From positions 17,490,698-17,554,697 of the forward strand of contig OU452228.1 in NCBI GenBank assembly GCA_911728455.2: 64,000 bases of DNA, read 5' to 3'. Made by a program: the position numbers and the translations under genes. The notes under the pieces were generated by a model. The model saw only the letters and a program-made list of their open reading frames with translations. It searched no databases and had not been told where the DNA came from. Positions 1 to 10,000 of this stretch are shown piece after piece (the stretch's first letter is position 1; each line of letters begins with the position of its first letter). The DNA comes from Marthasterias glacialis (taxonomy: Eukaryota > Echinodermata > Asteroidea > Forcipulatida > Asteriidae).

Positions 1-1
1 G

Positions 2-391
2 ACAGAGTCCTGTGATGCAAGTGTGAGTGATGAGCCACAGACAAAGAAGAGAAACAGACAAAGAAGAGGGCTGCGATCACATAATTGGATTGATACACAG
101 TCCGCACATGTTCTTCCTACAGTATGTGTTGTTTGTCCTGGGAAGAGGTACTCCAAAAATTAAGGCAGAGTAACGACACAACCAGAAAGATTGACTCGCT
201 GTGAACTAATTAATGGAGGCCTACTCCTGAAAGCTGCTAAAAAGAAAAAAGAAAACAACTTGCTGACACAAATCAACAACAAGGACGGTGCAGCAATTGA
301 GGTACAGCACCACAGCTTGTGTTACAGGGAATACACACGATTCCTAACAACAGGCAAGCAATATACACAAGTTAATCATTCCTATCGATAA
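2..391 (+). pseudogene. Fragment of an uncharacterised CxxC / HxxxCYxxYT repeat-encoded protein
   Basis: One reading frame runs from the window edge with a single internal stop (TAA near 152). It contains a CVVCPG motif, an LTRCELINGG stretch, and then an HHSLCYREYTRF motif before the stop at 389-391. I know this C-x2-C...H-x3-C-Y-x2-Y-T arrangement from the N-terminal zinc-binding-looking part of a large, repetitive, uncharacterised protein family in marine invertebrates. The segment after the stop has no methionine start, so this is an interrupted internal exon or pseudogene cut by the window edge. The fossil at 59640-60470 looks like the C-terminal half of the same kind of protein. Function is unknown. 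Confidence 0.45.
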
Positions 392-771
392 CTGCTACGG
401 CGTTAGAGTCCTGCATGTTGCTGCAATCACGCCAAAGTGTGTATCTTGCCCCAATTTCAAGATAATCATTGTCATAGTGGCGCATGCCAACAGCTAAGAC
501 ACTTTCGATGATAACCTTCATTTTAGAACAATATCCTGTGTACTTGCTCATTTTTATTTATATACCATCGTCAGTGGATCCACGGACAGTTTGTCCATTG
601 TGCCACACTGTCCAATCAACACTTAACATTTCCCGCCACGGTTGATTGACCAATCCCGACTCTTCGCATAGCGTCTTGAACTGCATGACTGATCAGTAGA
701 AAAGAAAAAATAAATCTCAGAAAGTCACTATCATCTTTATCGATATCATCATCTCTAAAGCAAGTTATATA
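392..771. other. Intergenic, no gene seen
   Basis: No coding frame with recognisable motifs. AT-rich DNA leading into the Tigger-like remnant. I see nothing else that I can support. Confidence 0.6.
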
Positions 772-1655
772 ATGGCTCCTCTGCGAAGACATAGTTACAC
801 TATGGAGTTAAAACGTAAGGCTGTTGAGTTTGCCAAAAAGCACGGTAACCAGGCAGCTGGAAGAGAGTTCGACGTGGATGAGTCGATTGTTCGGCGATGG
901 AGAAAAAAATAAGGTGGCTATCGGGAAGCTTCCAGGCAAGATGCGGAGCATGAGAAGCTGTCAGCCTAGGTGGCCGCAGCAGAAGCAAGATTTAAAGGAA
1001 GGTTGGCTGTGGGTTGAGCACGGTAGTCATCCGAGCGAGAGCGAGGCAGATGGCCATAGATCGTGGCATATTCAATTTCATCGGTGGTCCTGCTTGGTGC
1101 TTTCCCTTCATGCGAAGGAATGGCCTGTCCGTGCATACACAAGAACCACCGTAGGTAAGCGGCTACCTGCCGATTGGGAAAGTTTGATGGAGAGCTTTGT
1201 CGACTTCACGGACCGCAACATAGCCAGGTAGGCGCTTATGAGGGACAAAATCCTAAACATGGATCAAGTCCCCATGACCTTCGATGCTCCTATGACTAGA
1301 ACTGTCACTTTCACGTCACTATCCTCGGGGTCATCCCTGGTGGGCTGACTAAGAAGTTGCAGCCATTGGACATCACAGTCAACCGGGTATTCAAGCTCCA
1401 CGTCCGCCAAGCCTGGGAAGATTGGATGTCGGAGGGCTTGCACACCTATACCGCTACTGGGAAGATGCGCAGAGCAACGCATGCAGAAGTCTGCAATTGG
1501 GTGCTTTCTGCATGGAAGGCCGTCCAGCCCTCGACGATAAAGAATGCCTTCACGAAGGCAGGCATCATCAAGGGGGATGAAGAGGAGGAAGAAGAGGAAG
1601 GTGCTGGCTCGCCAGACCTAGATGAGGAGCTGGCTGCTCTGTTTTGCAGCGATTA
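772..1655 (+). pseudogene. Tigger/pogo-type transposase, decayed and internally deleted
   Basis: The ATG at 772 opens a helix-turn-helix of the pogo/Brinker type (SYTMELKRKAVEFAKKHGNQ, then a VRRWRK end) and runs into a TAA at 910. Later fragments in shifted frames match the same family in the right order: RTTVGKRLPADWES (about 1147-1185), an NMDQVPMTFDAP motif that normally carries the first catalytic aspartate region (about 1258-1295), and a C-terminal piece PLDITVNRVFKLHVR...WEDWM followed by an acidic glutamate run (about 1362-1650). The stretch between the VPMTFDAP and PLDITVN motifs is much shorter than in intact Tigger proteins, so most of the DDE core is deleted. It cannot encode an active transposase. 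Family assignment is from motif order; the TIRs were not located. Confidence 0.75.
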
Positions 1656-1685
1656 TTGGGGCAGGGTATTAATTTATTACATGTT

Positions 1686-1822
1686 TCCAGGCGTAGGCCT
1701 AGACCTGTTTAGGAAACATTCTTTTAGTTTTGACGAAAAATGCTATTCTGGGGAATTATTCCTTTCCTTTGTCAACAAATATTGTTCTACCGGGCGTAGG
1801 CCTAGACCTATCTAGGAAACTT
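1686..1822 (+). repeat. Two direct repeats of about 31 bp
   Basis: A segment containing GGCGTAGGCCTAGACCT occurs at 1686-1716 and again, with a few changes, at 1791-1822, about 105 bp apart. The repeats flank AT-rich DNA just after the Tigger remnant. Origin unclear. Confidence 0.6.
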
Positions 1823-2501
1823 CTTCAGTCTGATGTAAAATTATATTATTCAACAGCTGATATGATCCTGTGCAATGACAATGGGAGACTATTGAGACAT
1901 TTGGCATCAGTAGCAGACAACAACGGCACTGTATGGTGATTTTAATCGTGCATGTGCAAGCATGCTCAGCATTGTGCGCAGAGTTAGTGGACAAAGACCA
2001 CTCAAAAGTCTCTCTTTATATTTAAGGTCTCTTGTCAGATTATGTTTTATTAATATTCAGTAAACAAAGAGATAAAACCAACAGTTTTGTATAATCAAAA
2101 ATTTACATACTATATATCTACTATACTGTTCACTTTTCATGGATTAAATTAATTATAATATAGCCCAATCATTGCGTAACAAAATACCACAACACCTGGG
2201 TAAAATGAAAGTTGGGTAAAGCTTATCAAATTCTGGAGTAAAAAGGGAACATGGTCGTCACATGGGTAAACTTCGTACCCAACTGTGCTGTGTTTAAGAT
2301 GCTACACAGGTTTGTATTAAAAATTACACGATAAGGGGTACTTATTGACACTTAAGATGTTGTGCAATAATTTTACACAAGTGAATGACCATGTTCCCTT
2401 TTTAATACCAAAAGGGTAAAAATTGTACCCAATGCTGAGCATTTATTTTTTAGAGTGCTGTGTCTGAGATGATGTCCTGCAAAGAGGGAGGCTTCCACAC
2501 T
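1823..2501. other. Intergenic, AT-rich
   Basis: No supported gene. The short phrase GGGTAAA recurs in 2190-2430 in a degenerate way, which may be the worn edge of a repeat. Confidence 0.5.
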
Positions 2502-2857
2502 GACAAGAGAAAACTCTGATGCAGAAATAACTGAGTTGTGCTGCAGTAGAGTCCTAAACATAGCTTCCCAGCTCGTCCTTTACGAAACTGAAAAGATCAC
2601 CATCACACAGTATCCAATGAAGAAAGTGTCCAAGCTGTCATTGGACCTCTTTGATCAGAACACAAGCCAACAGTTTGTCAGAGACAGTGCTGTTTCTCTA
2701 CAGAGAGTAGATATTGATTCACAAGCACCCTAGCCTCATAAACTCAGCAATGCATTCTGACCAGACATCTAATTATTTGTAAAATGTTGACATCTGAATT
2801 ATTCCTGTTTGTTAACGACTGAAGCTTTCCACTCCTCTTGGTTTTCACTACACCTTG
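2502..2857 (+). repeat. Dispersed repeat, copy A
   Basis: About 360 bp that reappear at 20063-20432 with high identity, and partly at 5310-5405. Shared landmarks are GACAAGAGAAAACTCTGATG, a stretch reading ITQYPMKK and NTSQQFVRDSAVSL in one frame, and the end TTTTCACTACACCTTG. The two longer copies keep that frame partly open (2536-2733 here), so it may derive from an exon, but I do not recognise the protein. The copies diverge abruptly after 2857 and 20432, which marks the repeat edge or a later insertion. Confidence 0.7.
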
Positions 2858-3350
2858 ACCCCGTTTACACTAGATCCAGAAAGGTTGATCAGACCCTGTG
2901 TGGCAGTCTTGGGTTTCCGGCGTGCTCAGTTTTCCGGATGACCAAATATGGTACAATGACGTCATGCCATGTCTGCGCACAGCAGACGAAAGTCGTCCGT
3001 TTCAGTGCCGTGCTGAGTCTTATGTACGTGTCAGGATCGCATGCATCGGATCAGGGTGACGGATCACGCTGAAGCTGTCATGGCGGCCTCCTCCTCAAAG
3101 GACGTACGGATTGTTTTAACAAATTTTGTGAGAAGAATGCTAAAATTATCTGCTACTTAGACAGCGGTCTGTATTCAGATGGGTCGACAGATGGGCAGAA
3201 GAGGTTGGTTCGTTACCAAGCCAAGAATTATTCATATGATGAGGCCAGTAAGTACGCATGTTTCATGACCACACTGACATGGTAGCTAGGTAGCTGTATT
3301 GAGTATGACAAGTTCCCATCCACCGCACTGCTGCACAAGTGGTCCTATTT
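2858..3350. other. Possible promoter/first-exon region, unassigned
   Basis: The composition shifts to a more GC- and CpG-containing stretch around 2860-3110, with an ATGGCGGCC start-like sequence near 3079 that resembles a YY1-type initiator. The frame from there stops after about 26 codons. It could be the 5' end of the Ulp1-like gene further down or of another element. Nothing else is supported. Confidence 0.2.
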
Positions 3351-3358
3351 TAGTACAG

Positions 3359-3395
3359 TTAGACCATAGAGCAAGGTTCTTGCTCTATGGTTAGA
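3359..3395. repeat. Micro-hairpin: two 12-bp inverted ends with TTAGA flanks
   Basis: CCATAGAGCAAG at 3364-3375 and its reverse complement at 3379-3390 are separated by 3 bp, and the pair is flanked by TTAGA on both sides (3359-3363, 3391-3395). It looks like the two terminal repeats of a MITE that lost its interior, with a 5-bp target duplication. The same 13-bp tip occurs at 36958 and, inverted, at 37567. Confidence 0.6.
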
Positions 3396-3556
3396 CTTGG
3401 TTTTTACTGCAATAGAATAGTCGTCTATATGTGTCTATTAAGCATTGAGGAATGGTAGAACGTTACAAATATTCCTTTCTCCATACATAGAAAAAGCATG
3501 CAAGAGTGGTAGAACTGTGTGATGTACTCTTACTGCCTGGTCACGCTGGTAGTGGC

Positions 3557-3577
3557 ACTACTACTACTACTACTACC
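3557..3577. repeat. (CTA)n microsatellite
   Basis: About seven consecutive ACT/CTA units. Confidence 0.8.
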
Positions 3578-3603
3578 TAGCATGGAGGAAGGAAGCCCCC
3601 TTA

Positions 3604-3691
3604 CTACGCATGTACTCCTAGAACTATGAGGTTCATTCCGCTATCGTCTCATAGTGGAACGAACCTCATAGTTCTAGGAGTACTACGCATG
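3604..3691. mobile_element. 70-bp foldback MITE with 9-bp target-site duplication
   Basis: Element 3613-3682. A 32-bp arm beginning TACTCCTAGAACTATGAGG is followed by a 6-bp loop and a 32-bp reverse complement with two mismatches. It is bounded by CTACGCATG at 3604-3612 and 3683-3691. The outer 38 bp are nearly the same as the ends of the 734-bp palindrome at 52643-53376, so both belong to one family. It has no coding capacity. Confidence 0.85.
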
Positions 3692-3719
3692 TACGTAGTG
3701 GCATTAGCCAGGATATTTT

Positions 3720-3850
3720 CCCTTGGGGGGGGGGGGGGGTGGGAGGGGTGGTTGCAATGCTTTTTAGTGATGGGATGGGGGATCTGTCAGGGGCATGTTC
3801 CCACAGCTATCCCCTCCCCCCCCAAGCTGGATGTGTCATATTTGAAAGAC
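3720..3850. repeat. Poly-G tract and G/C-run low-complexity DNA
   Basis: A run of about 14 G at 3725-3740 is followed by GGAGGGG and later CCCCCCCC. Frames crossing it are artefacts. Confidence 0.7.
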
Positions 3851-3854
3851 CTTA

Positions 3855-4629
3855 TACCACCCAAACTGCTCCGGTTATTTGTGGATTTTGGTACCCATAT
3901 GTGTCGACAACGACCATTGGGTTTTGCTTGCAGCAAACACAATCACAAGATCAGTTGGCATTTTGAATTCTCTCCCTGGATACAGTGCAGCTGAGAAGCG
4001 ATACTATTCACACTTCATGTATGTAATACACTTCTGCTTTCATTCTTTTGTGATTGAGATAACTTTGAGGAAAGACAAGTAAAATGGTCTAAATCATACT
4101 AATTCTCATTCACTTTACTTTTTCCTTATCCCCATTAAAATGATACATGTCAGATGTGTGGTATTTTCATATTTGGAGAAGGTAATATGGGCACTATCTT
4201 TTTGATATTACAGAAACTACATGAATGCCAGGGCAAGAGTTGTACCTGAAACCCCTACAGGATGGACCCTTAAGGTGTATGCCAACTCTTGCCAGCAAGA
4301 TACCCGCAGCTGTGGAGTATTTGTGCTTATGGTAAGAAATTGTGTCAGATCCCTTTTTTATTTGACTGAGTAGAAACTTGTGCATGTAGCCCGCAAAAAA
4401 AATGTCACAAGGTGTAAGAAAAAAGAAAGCTACTTAAGGGAAACTTGCTAAAAGATTTTAAAAACTTATACATGTATCACACATATTATCTCCATTTTAC
4501 ATGGTTCTTTATGTTTATTTACAGTTTGCTGAGCAGCTTCTTAATGGCATTCCTCCATTTGTGCTTCGTCATAGCCATGTAGAAGACTTTCGGTTATACA
4601 TTTGTAGGCGATTTTTGTCGCAAAAATAA
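3855..4629 (+). pseudogene. Ulp1/SENP-type (C48) cysteine protease, three exons, 3' part of a gene
   Basis: Three exons spell a Ulp1-fold protease. Exon 1 (to 4018) contains CVDNDHWVLLAANT with the catalytic His in the HW pair and a following N/D-type position (VGILNSLPG). Exon 2 is 4214-4331 and holds the oxyanion/catalytic stretch CQQDTRSCGVFVL, with Gln, Asp and the nucleophile Cys. Exon 3 is 4525-4629 and ends FRLYICRRFLSQK. Donors GTATGT (4019) and GTAAGA (4332), acceptors ending TTACAG, and codon phases all fit. The upstream part of exon 1 meets a stop (TGA near 3853) and I could not find the 5' exons, so it may be truncated. Such proteases cleave SUMO-like tags or occur inside DNA transposons; which applies here cannot be told. 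Confidence 0.6.
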
Positions 4630-5014
4630 TATGTATTTTGTCTTTGCCACTGTGTAGTTTATTACGTGTTCGGCTACCGGCCGAAAACCTATTGTTATTG
4701 TTAATTTTTTTTCTGTGTATTCTCCCCCTTGGACCTTGTCCGACAATTTTCTCCAAAAAGTACAGCTTGTATGAATTAAAACTTACTACATATATGTACA
4801 AAGACCTTAGTGAGTAGATGATACAAAAACTTTTTTAGAATAAAGACGTCATTGGTGATGTCATTAGGTTAAATAAACGTTAAGTAATTCAAAAAATTCA
4901 TGTCTCGAGAACAGCAAATGCTACATTCAAAATCTTTGGTGCATAAGAAATGTCTTGTATTAGTAGATTGGTGGAAATGACTGTGGCCTGTTTGCCATTG
5001 CTAATGCCCATGCA
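4630..5014. other. Intergenic, no gene seen
   Basis: AT-rich, no supported frame or repeat. Confidence 0.5.
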
Positions 5015-5305
5015 TTGTGCACAGGTGTGAGGATCCCACTTGCACTTGGGTGCTGGGACCAACGCAGCATGCGAACTCACTTTGCAGCATGCAAGCAGAC
5101 ACAATGTATTCAATCTTTTGCTTGTTCCCAGGTTAAACAAGCTGCACCTGGAGGTATAAAGCAGACATCAGTTGTTGAGGTTTTTGACTTTTACAAACAA
5201 CCTGAAGGACAGGCTGATCGGAATGAAGAGGTGTTCAAAGCCAAAGGGATCACAGAGATTTATGATGTAGTTGTGTTTGCTGATAGCCGTAACAAATTAG
5301 CTTAA
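5015..5305 (+). CDS. Unrecognised open frame
   Basis: A 96-codon open stretch without an ATG at its start. It contains a Cys-rich part and the phrase GITEIYDVVVFADSRNKLA. I do not recognise it. It ends just before a partial copy of the 2502-2857 repeat, so it may be the neighbouring exon of the same decayed element. Could be chance. Confidence 0.2.
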   Translation: MCTGVRIPLALGCWDQRSMRTHFAACKQTQCIQSFACSQVKQAAPGGIKQTSVVEVFDFYKQPEGQADRNEEVFKAKGITEIYDVVVFADSRNKLA

Positions 5306-5309
5306 CTTA

Positions 5310-5405
5310 TGCCAACAAGAGAAAAGGTTGTTGTGATGCACTTGGAGTCTATAGCTTCCCAGGTCGACCTTTACAATACTGTAAAGATCACCATCACAAA
5401 GTATC
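5310..5405 (+). repeat. Dispersed repeat, partial copy C
   Basis: A short copy of the repeat at 2502-2857 and 20063-20432, recognisable by ACCTTTACAATACTG and AAAGATCACCATCACA. Confidence 0.65.
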
Positions 5406-5427
5406 ATCTTCTTCATAGTTAACTCAG

Positions 5428-6000
5428 AAAGCATTGGAAAAGGTCATGGAAGGGTTTGTCCAGGTCACAAAAAGGCAACTGCAAGATTTTCTGCCTGGGG
5501 GAGGGGGGGGGGCGTATAGCAGTGCTCCAAGGGACAAGCTTAGAGCACAGATGCAGCGCTGCAAACTCACCAACCTTGTGTCAGAGTCTGAATTTGGTGA
5601 CCTTGATTTTAGTCAATTCAGACGTAGACATGCCTTACTTCATTTTCATTCAAGTATTTAAATGGTAAAACAATATCAAAGTGGTTGGCATCAAAAACAT
5701 CTCACGAACAATCAAAATTGCTAAAGACAGCACGGGACAAAAGTATAAAGGAAAAGCATAGAGAGGCAGAGAAGGCAGTTCAGAGGAAATTTGAGGAACG
5801 TTTGAAATAAGCCAATAGAAAGAAGAAGGAAAGAGAAGCATTGAAAACCGAAATGAAAAGGAAGCGTGTTGAAAGTGTAAAAGTGAACGGGGGCCCATGT
5901 GCCACACATAATGGAAGTTGATAAAGTACTGATGTACGCCGTAGAGAAAGAACACAAACTTGTAACAGTAAAAGATGAAATTAGATATTTGAACCCCTGA
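5428..6000 (+). pseudogene. C-terminal remnant of the NPGP/transposase-like family
   Basis: The frame reads KRQLQDFLPGG, then LVSESEFGDLDFSQF, and after a shift KWLASKTSHEQSKLL and a long Lys/Glu/Arg coiled coil (about 5660-5870) with an in-frame stop. It ends VDKVLMYAVEKEHKLVTVKDEIRYLNP with a TGA at 5998. The order (LPGG motif, charged coiled coil, then an I-R-(F/Y) ending) parallels residues of the intact protein at 7080-10442 and the copy at 49500-50260. It is degraded by a G-run, frameshifts and stops. Function unknown. Confidence 0.55.
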
Positions 6001-6081
6001 CCAACGCTATCCTCCCCATCTGTCGGCCTGACGAGCTTCTTGTTTGTGGGGACATACATTGTAGAAAGCAACCCTGGTCCT
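6001..6081 (+). other. 2A-like peptide remnant (IVESNPGP)
   Basis: Directly after the stop at 5998 the same frame reads LTSFLFVGTYIVESNPGP; NPGP is encoded at 6070-6081. The hydrophobic lead plus xVESNPGP is close to the ribosome-skipping 2A consensus D-(V/I)-E-x-N-P-G-P, but the Asp is absent and there is no ATG. The frame continues to 6246. It is probably the N-terminus of a decayed element related to the next gene. Confidence 0.45.
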
Positions 6082-6239
6082 GAAGGCTTCACAGATGAGC
6101 AACTTAATACTAGGGACTGCAACCCGTCTACTGCGCATCGCAACTGCGCATCACACAGCCAAAATAATTCGCGTACAAAAATCCGTTCGCTGAACCCCGA
6201 TCGGTATTTAGTGGCTACCGCAAAGGATTGTGGGATAGC

Positions 6240-7068
6240 ATCATAGCTACGGTCGCCATTTTAAAGCTACAGAGCTACTGAACCGACTGCCGAAAAAATC
6301 GCCAAAATTGACAAATTTTTCGCCAGATTAGCCGTGTTTTGAAGGGTAAGTATTTTTTATTTGAAAAATATTAATATAAAAGGGCAAAAGATTTCAAAAA
6401 GAAAGGCAGAAATGGCAAGAGTGGTGTTTAAATAGGGTAAAAACGATGCTTTCCGAGTGGGGAAACGATGCGCAATTTTGCGCCGGCGATTTTTCGAAAC
6501 CTGTTGAATGCGAGTTTCACAAAAAACAGCGAAAAAAATATTAATCTCATTTTGACCACGTAGTGCTTATTTTGTTATATTTGGAATTTAAGGAACCAGA
6601 TTTTATTAATAAGTAAATGGGATATCTTTAATCTTCACCACAGGCATGATCGGGTGGGTTTTTGTAATTGCTTAATAAAAAATACAGAGGGAGTAACTTT
6701 ATAAAAAAGAACAGCAATAATGTGCACTTAGCTATAGCGTTTGGCTGTTCCAGTAATTGAACTTACTCCTTGTGTAGTGTAGTGAGTGAGTGCTGTTGAC
6801 ATTTAAACAAATTCATCAGGCTTTTTGTGGTCTTATTTTCACATTTTTCTTAAATATAAACCTTTTAAAAAATATAAAAGACATTCATTAAATTAAGATA
6901 CAATTTTTTTGTTATCTGTTTCCAATTTTTTATTTATTATCATTACCCTGTGTCATGAAATAGCCCCACAATTTTTTTTTTTTTTTTTTTTTTTTTTCAT
7001 TTCAAATTAGTTAACTCTCAATTTTAAAAATGTGTTGATTTTTTATCTTATGGTTTTATTATTTCCAG
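6240..7068 (+). promoter_or_regulatory. 5'-UTR exon and leader intron of the 7080 gene
   Basis: A GGTCGCCATTTT element near 6250 resembles a YY1-type initiator. The putative non-coding exon ends at 6345 before GTAAGT; a T-rich intron containing a poly-T run (about 6972-6997) ends TTATTTCCAG at 7068, 11 bp before the ATG. The member at 48.3-50.3 kb shows the same plan (donor 48540, acceptor 49490, ATG 9 bp later), which supports the intron. No RNA evidence. Confidence 0.55.
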
Positions 7069-7079
7069 GATCTTCAATC

Positions 7080-10000
7080 ATGGGTGTTTCCCTTGATGTA
7101 TGGAGGCAGAGAATAGGTTGTCATCACTGCCGACCTCCTTCTCGATCCAAACTGGTCAACTATGAGGCAGATTTCAAAGCAAGCGGTATGGGTCTTGGTA
7201 CTGGCATCGCAGCTCGCACGTACTTGTTTGTCATCATCTTTTCTTCTCTACCCTTGATGATGCTCTCCAGCCATTTGTGTCCGATCACTTTATCTGGTGA
7301 TGTCGAGTTAAATCCTGGTCCCCCTGTTCCTGGCACAACCCTTCCATTGTCTGATGAGTTTCTAAAGACCCTGAAGAGTGGAAATTGTACGACAGTTCAT
7401 CTTGATCATGCAATCAAGAACAAACACATCTTGCAGCTGTATGCACTGCGGGAAGCACACCCTGTGTCACCATGGTCGGAAGTGGCAGACTGGATGACGT
7501 TAATTCTGCCAAGTTTTTCACGTGGTGACACTAACTGGGCTCACAAGTTCAGATTGAACTGGACCAAACTTCATCAGAAAAATCGTGACCTCCGAAAAAG
7601 TATTGGCCGTGATGATGGGAGCAAGCGTTTGACTGATTGGGAGGAGGAACACTATAAGCTGCCAGAAGTAAAAGGGCCTCGGACCAAGACTTCGAAAACG
7701 ACACCGCCTCCAACTACTGTGTTTGATGTACAAGTTGTTCAAGCTGAAAACCAAAAAATTCGTGAACAGAACGAGTCCCTAAAAACTGAAAAGGAGGAAC
7801 TGAAACGAAAAATTGACACTCTTCAAGAACGACCTTCCCCCCACACACAAAAGGTACAGAGACGAAGAGAAATGGCTCACAACAAGACCATCAGCAGCCA
7901 AAAAGAAACAATACGGACATTAGGAAAAGAAACTGAAAAACTTTCGAGCAAACTTGACCAAGAGAAAAAGAGCAAAAGGTCATTGGCAACAGAGTTTCAG
8001 CATTTCCCAAAATATGCCAAGACAATAGCTGATGCAACCAAACCATGGACAGAAACCTATACAACTTCGCTTGAAAATGAAATGCTGGAACTGCAACACA
8101 CTGTCAAGAAACAAAAAGAAACAATTGACCATTTGCTGAAGGAAAATGAAAGTCTAAGCCAGGAACTCCACAACTTGAAAGACAAACAAGACACAATTAT
8201 ATTTTTCAATAAGGATAAAAACGAGTATTATCCCTTTGTGCATAAATGTGTGTGGAATTTAATTGGAAAACATGTATCGTATGCTAATGTGACTAGCGTG
8301 ATAACGATTGTTCTTGAAATGGTAAATTTAAAGTTTGATAGATTACCCAGCCAGTCAACTATTAGAAACATGAATAATGAAAGAACACTAGTTTCCCAAA
8401 TCCAAATTGCAGGTTTAACTGACAAACAAAATACAACTCTAGGCACCGATGAAACTCCGAAAAATGCAGACATCTTCATGACTTATACAATAACTGGAGA
8501 TGATGGTGAAGCCCATCTTTTAGGCCTTAGGCAAATGGCATCAAAGTCGGCAAAACACACCCTAGATAGTTTGAAAGAAACCCTAGCAGACATCAACGAC
8601 ATCTGTGAAAAGGCGAATGCTGGCAATGATGTAGGCCACAAGATTATGTGCCAAATAAGAAATACAATGTCTGACAGAGCAGCAACTGAAGTTCTTTTTA
8701 ATGAAATGATCCAGACCTATCGTAAAGAGTGTCTCCCTCTATATCAGTCAAACTGGAAGAATTTCAGTTCTGAAGCCCAAGAGAAGTTGGCAGAAATGTT
8801 TAACTTTTTTTGTGGCCTTCACTTGTTAACTTCCATGGCCGATGCCGTTTGTGCCTCCTTCAAAAAGTTTGAATCCTCATATCTAGATGGGAAAAAAATT
8901 GGGGCTGCAGCAGAACCTGGTATAACTATTTTTAATACCTCCAGTGGAATCACTCGCCTCGTGCAAAATGCCTGCAAAGCATTAGCACGTGGTGCTGACG
9001 AAAAGAATGGGGCTCACCGTGCATGGAAAGTGTTTAAGAGAAAGGTGGGACTTGTGTCCACATATTTCCAGCCATTCCGAGGAAATAGGTTTAATGTAGT
9101 TTTTCTGTTTGGTGGTCGCACTTATTTCTTGGCCAACTACATTAAGGATTTTTGTATTGTGCATGGAACATCAAATGGTCTCCTCAAAGCATTGTATGCA
9201 GATTGTAAAGAGCCTCTCTATTTGGCTGGCTGTAAAGTCCTGGGCATTATAAATAAAACAATCAGCGCACCCTTATGGAGGATAACTGAAAACAAGGGTC
9301 ACATTTTAGAAATGTGCAACGTGTACACAGAACTGGTAGAGTTTCTAGAAAAAGTAACTACTGATGAAAAGAAACTTGGAGAGTTTGCTTATGGTAATAT
9401 AGGATATTTCGAGGAAACACTTCTTGAAAAGGATGAAGTATATGATTCTCTTTTAAGTCAAGGTCCTTTTGATGAAATTGTTCTCTCTCTTCTGCAGCAC
9501 ACACTTCTTACTCTTCTTCAACTTTTTAAACGTGTTACGGAAGATTACCTACCTGGTGGCAAATTTCACACAAACAAGGATGATGAGGCAACCCTAAAAG
9601 CGACTAAATCAGTCCCAAAGCATAACAAATTACCAGAAAGAATATTTGGCTATCTAGATTACCTTCTCCATAAACGCCCAAATTCAACAGCCCTTGCAAA
9701 TGAGGCACAAGTTATGTATGTGTTTAACAAAACTTCTGAATTTGTGGAATCAAAAAGTGAAGAAGAATTAAATGAACTAGTTAAAACTGTCAGGGCTGAA
9801 GCAAGAAATACACAAGCCGAAGCAAAAAAAAGGAACGAAAAAATTTTGAAATACTGGGAAGACAAACAACAGGAGAAGGCCAAATCACTGGAAGAGAGTA
9901 AACTTCGTAAGCTAGCAAAAAAAGAGAGCTTGACAAACGACATCGCAGAAACTGGTCTATGGCAATCTGAAGAACAGATGATTGAGTGTCTAAATGCACA

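Noticed and set aside
2809..3072. 87-codon open stretch
   Set aside because: Starts at a non-ATG codon, overlaps the edge of a dispersed repeat, and has no motif.
3626..3994. Open frame across the poly-G tract
   Set aside because: Coding look comes from G-runs; the Ulp1 exon in another frame explains the conserved part.
6972..6997. Poly-T run as a retroposon tail on the minus strand
   Set aside because: Lies inside the leader intron; no adjacent LINE/SINE body or target duplication could be defined.
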